DNA of 64,000 bases from Nemertoderma westbladi (taxonomy: Eukaryota; Xenacoelomorpha; Nemertodermatida; Nemertodermatidae): contig JAUCBJ010001168.1 in NCBI GenBank assembly GCA_032718475.1, positions 40,511 to 104,510 on the forward strand, written 5' to 3'. The notes below the pieces were generated by a model. The model saw only the letters and a program-made list of their open reading frames with translations. It was not told the origin of the DNA and searched no databases. This document shows, piece after piece, positions 23,389-32,513 of the stretch. Made by a program: the position numbers and the translations under genes. Position 1 is the first letter of the stretch; each line of letters begins with the position of its first letter.

Positions 23389-26300
23389 ATGTCAGACGCA
23401 ACCCAATCACTGTCAGATAGTCTCTTAGAAAGTGTTAGAATGAGTATTAGACTTAGACAGCGTATTAAAAGGATCTGTGACCAAGATCAAAGTATAGAAC
23501 ATCCCAGATCCAAGTCTAAGTCACCTACTATTGTAAATAAGGCCATCCCTACAGTAGTAGTGTCAGACCCTAGGCTAGTAGAACAACGTAGGTCTATCAT
23601 CGGCACTCGGGCCCAAGTCAAGCGGGATCAAGAAGCAGCTGTCAAACCGCAGCAACATCCTAGCCAAGAACCTAGTTCTCAGCGGCCCGATAGCTCCAGT
23701 AGTTCGGATACTGCTGAGCGGACACCCGAAAGCGGAGCGAAGATGGCGGATACGGTTTATGATGAGCGGCCAACCTATGAAGAATCAACCGACGCCACTT
23801 CTTCTCAAGTGGAAAGCGAAGTGGAAAGCGAAGTGGAAAGCGAATTAACAGCAGCAGAGAAGCCGCAAACTAGAGACGCCATTGACATTTATCTGTCAGA
23901 CTATCAGCGATTCCTAGGAGACGAAGAGTTGAGGAGACGACTGTCTGGACTTCGCCCTAATAGTGAAGGAACCAAGCTTGTGTTGGACGCAATCGATGCG
24001 GAAATGTTAGCTGCAGAACAAGCTAAATTTGATGAAAAACTCCGCCTCGTTAGAGTCCAAGAAGAACAAATAAAGAAAAAACAGATAGAGGACCGAAAGG
24101 CAGCAGCAGTAAAGGCGGCAGAAGCAGAAGCAGCAAAGGCGGCGGCAGAAGTAGAAGCCGAAAGAAAGGCAGCGGAAGTAGAAGCAAAAAGAAAGGCAGC
24201 GGTAGCAGAAGCAGAAAGAAAGGCGGCAGCGGCAATGGCAAAGGCAGTGGCAGAAGCAGAACGGAGAGCGTCTGAGGAGATTGCCCAACTGGAGTTGGAA
24301 AATCTGCAAGAGACGCAGGACGGCATAAATAGACGGTTAACTGCTAATCAAATGCGGATGATGAGTCGATCTACTCCCAAGCGCCAAGGATACACATCAT
24401 CGGAGGAAGGCGAGACCACCGATCCTGAGGGCGGAGGAAATAGATCTCGTCTAAGCAGGCGTAGAAAAACATCTCACCGTCATAAACTGCCTGATTTGCC
24501 CCCAGCTGTCAGAAGACAACTAGCTAGCACAGACTTAGGTAGTACAGAACCCACAGAACAAATTATTCAGGTCACAAGACTCCCTACAATAGTTGATGAG
24601 CCTGAAATAATTAGGCCTGTCGTTCCCAAAGCCACTCCTGTGCTAGAGACCCCTGTACTTCCAGAGCTTAACTCTAAATTCCCTCTACACAGTACTACAC
24701 TGCCTGTACCCGGTAGAACAGTCCATGAGAACCTCCCTGTCCTGGACGCCGAGAGAGAAATCAAGGATTTGTCTCCCGTCGTCCCGCGTCAGCCCGCTAC
24801 AATGTTGGCGACTCCCGCTTCGGCGGTTGAGTGGGTAGAGGAGGGACGGCGGGGGATGAATCTCCTGCTCGGACAGATGCAGGAGACTGTCCACCAATTT
24901 AAGGGAACAGTAAGGGAAGGTAGGGCCGAATTGCAAGAAGTGCAGCAAAGTAACGCGCTAGAACGCGACAAATTAGTCAACATACCAAAGGGTATACCCA
25001 TACCCCCTGTAACATTGTGTCAACCTGTTAGGTCTGAAGTATTACATGCGCAAGGTGTGGAGCCTACACGCATCTATACTGCTAGTGAAGTAGAAACCCC
25101 TATAGCAAACCCTATTAAGGGTGATTATAGACCTGTTGTTAATGATGTTCCCTATAGACCTGATAATGATCCGAGAAATTTATATACCGATAATTCGATA
25201 TTAAATAACACGATGGCCCAAGAAAGCTTTACGCGTCAGATGGCTAGAACAGAAGCCCGCCAAGCGGTCAAAGTGGGAGAGATCGTTAAATTCAATGGAG
25301 ATGAGATGAAATGGCTACCTTTCCATGAATATTACAAAGATAGCATACAAAACTCTGTACTATCTAACGGAGAGAAACTTAGGTTCCTCATCAAGTGCTT
25401 GGAAGGACCTCCCAGGTTAATGGCGTTAAAGTTTATTGGACATCCAGATGGATTAAGACAAGTTTGGGATACATTAAACATCAGGTATGGTAACAAAGAT
25501 AACATAGCTAAGTATTTGTATGCAAAATTAGTAGCCCCCCGACACTTCCTTAGTAGCGGGATTATAGAGTTTTCCGATGAAATTCAGGAAATCTGTAGAC
25601 AATTGGACTGGTTAGGTAAGTCTCATGAATATCAGAGTTCCATGGTTATTGGAGCAGTAGTCTCTACTTTACCCAAGGGTGGAGTATGTACACGTTGGGA
25701 CAAGAAGGTGTTGTACATGAATGAACAACAACGACGAAGCCCTACCATGACTGATCTCATGTCCTTCTTAGATGGTGAAGTTAAACTACAACTCATCAAG
25801 CAGTCCAGAGAGAAAACATCGGAAAATAAGGTAAGTGAGAAACCTGCTTCTAGGAGAAGAGTAACACCGGTGTGTTACACTGACGACGGCGAAAGCCAAG
25901 CTTCTCAAGAAGAGGACAGCGGGAAAGACACAGCAAAATCTTACTATGACAACAAGACCTATAAAGACGTAAGTAAATACAAGTCTCGAATCAGTGACAG
26001 GAGAGAACAGGTAACAACAACTCCTCCTACGTCTCCTAAGAGAATTCACGGAAGAAAGCCCGAAGAAAGAACGAGAGTGCATAACGTTACCCAAGGTAAG
26101 GTGAGTGACATAAAACCTAACTGTGCGCTGTGCGACGGGACCCACCGTTTGAGTGCGTGTGCTGAATTTCTAAAGAAATCCCCTGTAGACAGACGTACAG
26201 TCCTGTGGAATAAGCGGTTATGCTATAATTGCCTCAGATCAGGACACCAACGGCGAACCTGTTACTCCGACGTAAAGTGTGCAAAGTGTGGCGCGAAACA

Positions 26301-27555
26301 TCACATCTTGTTACACAGTGAGTTCGAACGAGACAACCCGAGTCAGGTAAGTGAGCCCGAACTACATGTCCAATTCAGTGATGTAAATGACACTGATCAA
26401 GAGTCTGAGATGGAAGGATTCTATACTGACGAATTCTCCGACGCCAACGAATCCTGTTACCTAATAAATACCTCAGTGTATCGAGCACTTACTTATGAAA
26501 AGGACACCAACAATGAGTTTCCCCCAACTACTTTTGCCAAACAACCATCTTGGAAAGCTCCAACTTCCAACGTAGGAATCAGAGAATTTCCTGTAGTGCA
26601 GGTAAGAGTTCATGGTCCTAACAAAAGTTACATAGTGAACGCCCTCCTTGACTCCGGCAGCACAGGAACATTCATCGATCAAGAACTAGCCGAAGATATT
26701 TTTGCTGGACAACCCAAATTCCGGACTAAATTGAATATGTCAGGAATCATGCAGGTTTGGAAATCTACCCTAACGACAGACTACTATGTAGGTGCGTTGT
26801 CCACCCCCCAGGATAAATTAGGAGCACAAAGTATAAGGTCAGTAAAAATGGTGGCTATAAAGAACTTCGCTACTACCCAAGCAGACCTTTATAATTGGGA
26901 CGAGGATGAGAGCATCCAACATCTTAAGATACCTCGATTCCAGACAGATTATCCTGGAGTGCAAATACTCATCGGCCAAAACGCGCATGAGGCGCTCGAG
27001 ACATTGGAGAAACGGCCTGCTCAACCGCAGCCACTACAAACCTATGCGGTAAGAACTAGAGTAGGTTGGTACTTCACTGGCCCTTCCCGTAGAACTCTCA
27101 AAGAGAGATTACCTCAACAACAGGTATACCAAGTAAAGGAATGGGAAGTGGAGAGCAGTGATGTGGACGATCCAACTGAGGGAACACCATACTCCTCAGA
27201 TAATGACGATATTAACTCCAATGTAGATCAATGGAGACATTGCCTTGGGACGATTAATCCAGCCGACATCGCTTCCAGAGGAGCAACTCCTCAAGAACTG
27301 ATAGATACTCCAGGCTGGTTAGGTGGATCCGACTTCTTAAGTAAAGAAGAAGAAGAATGGCCTCCTCATCTTACCCCGGCGGAGATTAGACAGGCCAAGG
27401 GAGCGGAGAAAATAATACAACAACTCAATCCCCCAGCTGGTCGTTTATGTTTACTGGAAAGAGACCGAAAACTGTCCGGAAACTATGGAAGGCAAGATAC
27501 TCTTCCTACGACCACTTCCCTAATCCGACAAATATCTAGGGACTCCATAACGTAA
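23389..27555 (+). CDS. Element A Gag-protease ORF with RT and integrase deleted in frame
   Basis: A 1388-codon ORF. Residues about 140-155 hold a VESEVESEVESE micro-repeat. Residues about 205-315 are an Ala/Glu/Lys coiled coil. Residues about 628-805 form the DUF1759-type BEL Gag domain (VKFNGDEMKWLPF, SNGEKLRFLIKCLEG, LPKGG). Zinc knuckles CALCDGTH, CYNCLRSGHQRRTC and CAKCGAKHH lie around 912-976. An A17/DUF1758 aspartic protease has the site LLDSGSTGTFID at about 1088. After the protease, the sequence jumps from the acidic SDNDD linker to DQWRHCLGTINPADIASRG (end of the RNase H region), and then from KGAEK to the extreme C-terminus LNPPAGRLCLLERD. RT, most of RNase H and all of integrase are therefore missing. 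It also lacks a ~185-residue N-terminal segment present in B. All three length changes keep the frame. Confidence 0.88.
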   Translation: MSDATQSLSDSLLESVRMSIRLRQRIKRICDQDQSIEHPRSKSKSPTIVNKAIPTVVVSDPRLVEQRRSIIGTRAQVKRDQEAAVKPQQHPSQEPSSQRPDSSSSSDTAERTPESGAKMADTVYDERPTYEESTDATSSQVESEVESEVESELTAAEKPQTRDAIDIYLSDYQRFLGDEELRRRLSGLRPNSEGTKLVLDAIDAEMLAAEQAKFDEKLRLVRVQEEQIKKKQIEDRKAAAVKAAEAEAAKAAAEVEAERKAAEVEAKRKAAVAEAERKAAAAMAKAVAEAERRASEEIAQLELENLQETQDGINRRLTANQMRMMSRSTPKRQGYTSSEEGETTDPEGGGNRSRLSRRRKTSHRHKLPDLPPAVRRQLASTDLGSTEPTEQIIQVTRLPTIVDEPEIIRPVVPKATPVLETPVLPELNSKFPLHSTTLPVPGRTVHENLPVLDAEREIKDLSPVVPRQPATMLATPASAVEWVEEGRRGMNLLLGQMQETVHQFKGTVREGRAELQEVQQSNALERDKLVNIPKGIPIPPVTLCQPVRSEVLHAQGVEPTRIYTASEVETPIANPIKGDYRPVVNDVPYRPDNDPRNLYTDNSILNNTMAQESFTRQMARTEARQAVKVGEIVKFNGDEMKWLPFHEYYKDSIQNSVLSNGEKLRFLIKCLEGPPRLMALKFIGHPDGLRQVWDTLNIRYGNKDNIAKYLYAKLVAPRHFLSSGIIEFSDEIQEICRQLDWLGKSHEYQSSMVIGAVVSTLPKGGVCTRWDKKVLYMNEQQRRSPTMTDLMSFLDGEVKLQLIKQSREKTSENKVSEKPASRRRVTPVCYTDDGESQASQEEDSGKDTAKSYYDNKTYKDVSKYKSRISDRREQVTTTPPTSPKRIHGRKPEERTRVHNVTQGKVSDIKPNCALCDGTHRLSACAEFLKKSPVDRRTVLWNKRLCYNCLRSGHQRRTCYSDVKCAKCGAKHHILLHSEFERDNPSQVSEPELHVQFSDVNDTDQESEMEGFYTDEFSDANESCYLINTSVYRALTYEKDTNNEFPPTTFAKQPSWKAPTSNVGIREFPVVQVRVHGPNKSYIVNALLDSGSTGTFIDQELAEDIFAGQPKFRTKLNMSGIMQVWKSTLTTDYYVGALSTPQDKLGAQSIRSVKMVAIKNFATTQADLYNWDEDESIQHLKIPRFQTDYPGVQILIGQNAHEALETLEKRPAQPQPLQTYAVRTRVGWYFTGPSRRTLKERLPQQQVYQVKEWEVESSDVDDPTEGTPYSSDNDDINSNVDQWRHCLGTINPADIASRGATPQELIDTPGWLGGSDFLSKEEEEWPPHLTPAEIRQAKGAEKIIQQLNPPAGRLCLLERDRKLSGNYGRQDTLPTTTSLIRQISRDSIT

Positions 27556-29181
27556 TAACATATGGAGTGGGCGTGTGACTATATCATTTTATATTTTTTT
27601 TTATTTTATATTTATGTATGTATTATTATGTAATTTTATTATAATCGTTTTCTTTAATTTTATTTAGTAGAATGTTATTTTAGGGATTATTTAGTAGATT
27701 AGTGCAATATATTAGTGTTTATTACGTACGTAATTACTTATAATATATATTTAGTGCGACGGCGAGAAATAATTATTTTTTCTCTTTCCTTACTGTCCGT
27801 ATCATATTATAAATACGTGACTACAGTAAGATGAAATGTCCGTACTTATTAAAGTACAATAAAGCTCCTACTATACTTAAGTATTATTGGTAGGCAGAGT
27901 ATTAGGAATGCAAAGTTCAGATCCTCGTGTCTCGGCTAAACCAAGCTCTGGGTAGACCTTGGAAACGACTTGCCTCTTCACACTGACATTGCTTCGTGCG
28001 ATATTGCTCTCATACCATATATAATAATACATATAGTAGCGTGATGTCCCTCTAACAGTAGCGTGAAACGCAAATAAATCTGTTAAACCTTTTGACCATC
28101 TGTAATTCTAGTCGATTAAGATATCGCGGCACCCACCGATATACTTGAAAGACAAATTCTAGAACCAGTGGTTAACGTCCCCAGACAAGTTCTGGAATAA
28201 ATCGGTGCCCATCTTAAATATTAATTAATATTTATTAAAATCTGTAAAATTCGGATCCTTTAAAATTTCTAGTCAATTAAGATATCGCAGCACTTACCGA
28301 TACTCTTAAAAGACAATTTTATAGAATTAAAGATCCTCAGTCCCCAGACATGCTCTGGAATAAAAATTGTGTCAATTTTAACATCAAATAATAAAATTCA
28401 CGGGAATAAATTTAAATTCATATTTTAAATGAATTTCATAAATTGTCATTTTGTGCAATTTATAACATTCCCAAAGTTCCATTAATTAATAGATCATGGG
28501 AGCGGAGATTCATCCTATTGAGTGTATTAGAGTGCGAGAATCTCCAACATATAGTCAATAGCCGATAAAATTAATAAAATCATGCATAAAGAGGATATTG
28601 ACAATTAAAGAATTATTATTAAATAGCATCCCAGATCTGTATGCATGAGAATTACCCTAATTCTACCGCTAGCATTCCATAATGTCACCATAGCAACACC
28701 CACGCTAGAATTAGAAGCAAGTTAAAAGAACAATAGAAAGCTTGTCCCATTGCATAGCATAGAGAATATAGCACACGGTTAGTATCCAAGGATACACAGT
28801 AATAACGTGACATTCTGGAAGGCACTGACTAACGGACAAATGGCCTGTATGTGTACAATTGGTGACAGTTGTGTGGAATTTGTGCGTTTGTAGGTGAATG
28901 TTACTGCTAAGGTGTGTTTACAGTAGCTAGTCGCAATTGTGAAAGTAACCCAACTCTCCTATAGAAAGAACCTAAAGTGGATTCAAGCCTTTGGGACAGA
29001 CAGTGGAGTGACTTGTGCCGGTTATCGTTGTCGTACTGTTGCTACATGTTGGTGTAAACACCGCGACAACGGTACATCGGCGCTGAGGATCCCACTGTCC
29101 GGGGGCAAAGAGAGGTAGGCAGCGACGTCCGCTCGCCTAAACATAAACTCATTTCGATATTAACAAACTCAGATAGCAGAT
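27556..29181 (+). other. Element A spacer between gag-protease and 3' ORF
   Basis: Non-coding but well conserved with element B (47824-49477). It contains AATAAA hexamers at 27858-27863 and 28073-28078 that are also conserved in B, and an imperfect direct repeat of about 160 bases (ATTAAGATATCGC... at about 28116 and 28275). Candidate 3' splice sites AACTCAG (ending 29172) and AGCAG (ending 29179) lie just before the ATG of the 3' ORF. Confidence 0.55.
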
Positions 29182-30630
29182 ATGACGGAGTTGATAGAAG
29201 ATGATCTTGGTATCAAGGAGCGATATACTCTACCTTTGCAAGCATTTGTGGATAGCTTAATACGCGGTGAAGCCGATCCAACCATTACGGAGGACGATGG
29301 TCGTTATATCGAACCGCCGATGTCCCAAGAGCAACTTGCACGTGAATTGGACTATCGAAAATCCACCGCGCGCTATACGCATCGTAATAGTACGTATATG
29401 GACTTCCTAACTACCGGCCATCCTATCGATTTACATGATACGGACGATGTAGACACCTAAAGGGAAATGATCCTATTTAAATATCATACCCAGCGGAGTC
29501 GGAACGATAAACCGAGAATAGATCACGAAAATTCTATTCGTAACAGACTGGGAAGACGAACCAATATGCCTAGAATCTGAGGAGATTCAGCCTATCGCGC
29601 CCGGAACAGCGACAACGATTACATCCTAGAATGGTATCAAGGTCCACAGTGTCTCACTGCGTACGATTATCGACATGCCAACTATGTTTCTAGGCAACGT
29701 TGTCGGTTATGCGCATCGAGAGACCACGATACGCCCATGGACACCAACGTCCGCTGTTCCTATTTCCAAGAACAACCGACTATGGAAATTTATTGCGCAT
29801 ATTGCAGACTCAACAACCTGCATATCTTTGCGGTTTGCCCTCAATTTATGACTCAATGTCACCATTGTCAACTAAAGGGACATGCTAGTTTCGACTGCCC
29901 TTTTAATCACGATTTGGAAAGCGTAGATGAAATGATCACACTGCGTTACATCAGAGCTTGGGAAGCGAACGCTGATTTACATTGTGATTCGCGCCATCGC
30001 TATTATCCCGGACGCGCTTACGAAGGAGTTTATGCGTTCCATCCTTATCTATTCGCTTCGGTTGAACAGAAATCACGCATATCAAGTTACGAGCTACTGA
30101 AGCGCGTCGGAGAATGTATTTCAACCAAATTCGTACGCAAATTTCTCAGGAGTGTTAATCCTAGCGACCTTCATTCCTATAACTTAATCAATTATATCCG
30201 TCAGGATCCGGACTATGGAGACTTGTTTGTTAACTCACACCCTGAGTTACAGGAAGTATATCGACGGCCTTACGAATACCGAGCCCACGAACGCGAGTTG
30301 GAAAGGACCATTAAACCCCGGAAGTTTCTAACTGCCTATGGTCCACCCACGGCCATCGTTCAGACCACTCGTAAAGGACCCGTAAGAGCGGCTGTCTTGA
30401 AACGAGCTCTCAAAGCCGTTAGACCCCTCTCACCTGACGTTGATGTCAATCAACCCGGTACTTCGACTGACGGATACACCGACCATAATCCTACACCCTC
30501 TGATGCAATCATATTGCACCCTTCACCCAGGAGTTATAGCCCTCCTTGTAAAGTGGCTCGCCCCAAAGAGAAAAGGACTCTGGCTAGCTTTAAAAAACTG
30601 CGTAAACGCCGTCCGCGCGAGAAAGACTAA
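29182..30630 (+). pseudogene. Element A 3' accessory ORF with zinc knuckles, two in-frame stops
   Basis: One reading frame of 482 codons from the ATG at 29182 to the stop at 30628, interrupted by TAA at 29458 and TGA at 29578. The segments 29182-29457 and 29737-30627 are in the same frame. The N-terminal ~120 codons match element B with many third-position differences (LLQAFVDSLIRG, EDDGRYIEP, ELDYRK, DLHDTD). The middle has two zinc knuckles: CAYCRLNNLHIFAVC (CX2CX5HX4C) and CHHCQLKGHASFDC (canonical CX2CX4HX4C), with a further CX2CX4H group upstream. The C-terminus is strongly basic (FKKLRKRRPREK), like a nuclear or RNA-binding tail. No signal peptide or membrane segment is evident, so it is not an envelope glycoprotein despite its env-like position. 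I know no named family for it. A nucleic-acid-binding accessory role is inferred. Confidence 0.7.
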
Positions 30631-30700
30631 CTGTTTAGAGTATTTACGTATATTAGAAACTGTGATTTTGTATATTTTATAGACTCAAATCCCATTTTCT

Positions 30701-30708
30701 GGGAGCGG
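30701..30708 (+). promoter_or_regulatory. Polypurine-like tract of element A
   Basis: GGGAGCGG directly abuts the TG of the 3' LTR. It is the presumed primer site for plus-strand DNA synthesis. Element B has GGGAGTGG (50904-50911) in the same place. It is short and interrupted by C for a polypurine tract. Confidence 0.55.
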
Positions 30709-31972
30709 TGTAAAAGCTTCTGTGGGATATAACTGGCCCCTTTGCTTTGCAATCCAGTTTCCCCCCAGGCGCTGGAATACTCTAAAAAGGTTCTCTAACT
30801 GTATATATATTCCCCTCGACCTCAAGGTACCGTTACAGGTGTTTTAACGGACATAAAAGGCATTCTGCTATCTACGTGTTTTAGCGGACATGGTAAGACA
30901 AAAAACCTGCAATGCGACAAATACCTTTCATAGCTTAGCCGTGATGATTCATATTACGACATCTAACAGCTGGTTGCTGACATGGAAACAGCCATTGGAC
31001 GCATGGTTCTTTGTTTGGCTTGAACCAATCAGAGCGATTTTTCCTGTCGACGTGTAGCTTTTCGGTCGATCATAAGGAGTGTGTTCAGTCTTACAGTTTT
31101 TACTTGATACTTTGTTGTTATTGCTGTCTAGGCCAGGAACAACGGCTCTAGAATCAATTCGTTTCATACTTTTAGAAGAAACATTAGTAGGCTTAAATTA
31201 TAGAGCGTATGACTGTTATCGATTCATATCAATGCATAACAATACTTTGTTCACATCTTGTCATATCATATCTTAACTTACCGTCCTAATGCTGTTTACT
31301 GTTGTGTTTTGGTTGAATATTATTTGGAGAACATATATAAAGAACCCAAATTTCCCAATTTTCTTGATACACTACAGGTTAGAGAGACGGGTTATATATA
31401 GCGATTGCGACTTATATTATTGTGGTTTGTAGTGAATTTAATGCTATTTGATAAGCACTACATTGGTCCGTTGCTGTTCTCTCTATATATGATAAAATTC
31501 ATTGATGGTCGGCAAATTAGTGAGCAGTATTGTGTGTTACCGGTAGTGTGCATGATTGTGATTGATAACTAAGCATTTCCTAAAGAATGCGCCTCATACG
31601 TGAATCTTAAGCCTTACCGACTTACCGTTGTGATTAGTATAAGTCATATCTCGGTTTACTTAGATAGAGCGCCACGTCCTAAAGGAACTGTTAATATTTC
31701 CCGAAAGTGAATAATATTAGTCAGAAATTAATTATTAACGATCAATCGAATAATACAATACAGTAAGCTTCACTGCAATAATAATTTAAGCCCTCAGAAT
31801 CCAGTCTCCCGGGATTATCCAGCGGGTGAATGGACGCGCACTAGGCTGGCTTCTGCTAATGTTGTGTTTATTGGTATTAAATATTTGTCATCTTCTAAAG
31901 TATATTTATAAACCAAAAGACATATAAATTTTGGCGGGTTAAACTGCTAAAGGTCTTCCAAAAGCGCGTACA
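30709..31972 (+). repeat. Element A 3' LTR (1264 bp)
   Basis: Copy of the 5' LTR. Differences found: C/T and C/A near the start, one extra G (TCCGTTGC), C/T (GATGGTC), T/G (GCGGGTG) and one extra A near the end. It is followed by the TATTA target duplication and satellite. Confidence 0.93.
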
Positions 31973-32037
31973 TATTACCTAGACTAGCTAACGTTTAATG
32001 TATTACCTAGAACAGCTAACATTTAATGTATTACCTA
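31973..32037. repeat. 28-bp satellite remnant, block 3
   Basis: About 2.3 monomers between element A and the LTR of element C (...GACTAGCTAACGTTTAATG..., then a standard monomer). They show that both elements inserted into one satellite array. The satellite does not reappear further right. Confidence 0.93.
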
Positions 32038-32513
32038 TGTTAGCTTATTCAATCCCGCCAACACCCCATAAAGTTATAAGCCGATAAGCAATATTGGGAG
32101 CCACGAGATTGGGCAACTAACCAACTCGTGCCATCCCAATAACAGTGGGAAGGAAGCACACAATAGAGGGTCAGGGGCCAAACCCCTAACCCAGAGAGAA
32201 CAGGTGGAGTGAACGGGAATACTCCACGGGGCGCCAACAAGGGCATTAACCAATCAGAGGGGGGGAATGGCATCGATTGAGTAGCAGTAAGACCACCGTG
32301 CAATATAACCAATAACCTATTAATCAGTGATTCAGTTATCTCAGTGCAGCAGTGCTAGCGTAGGGTACAGTCAATTAGTTTAGTTAGGGGATCACGGGAC
32401 TTTCAGTTACCGTATCCCGCCTTGTACACATTATATCTATATCTATATCCTATGCCCTATTATTATTATACACCGAACTTCAGAACTCAGTTACTTTATT
32501 TCACCCTTATACA
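32038..32513 (+). repeat. Putative LTR of element C
   Basis: Starts TGTTAGC directly after satellite. A plausible end is ...CCCTTATACA, followed by CGGCGGGGACGCG. The TG...CA ends and the position before gag support an LTR, but there is no second copy in the window to confirm the limits. Confidence 0.4.

Larger units (their letters stand above)
19861..31972 (+). mobile_element. Element A: BEL/Pao LTR retrotransposon, non-autonomous derivative
   Basis: Complete element of about 12.1 kb. LTRs are TGTAAAAGC...GCGTACA at 19861-21122 and 30709-31972. The flanking satellite gives a 5-bp target duplication, TATTA, at 19856-19860 and 31973-31977, typical of BEL/Pao. Order: LTR, 2.27-kb leader, gag-protease ORF, 1.6-kb spacer, broken 3' ORF, polypurine-like GGGAGCGG (30701-30708), LTR. 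I count four substitutions and two 1-base indels between the LTRs, so insertion was recent. Compared with element B it lacks RT/RNase H and integrase, yet its ORF stays in frame, so any movement would have to use enzymes supplied by another copy. Confidence 0.92.

Noticed and set aside
23904-24326. Ser/Ala/Phe/Cys-rich antisense ORFs
   Set aside because: Shadows of the Ala/Glu coiled-coil codons of element A gag; the same happens at 40731-41110 in B.
29182-30630. The 3' ORF of element A as an envelope glycoprotein
   Set aside because: It has the right position but no signal peptide, membrane segment or cleavage site; zinc knuckles and a basic tail point to nucleic-acid binding.
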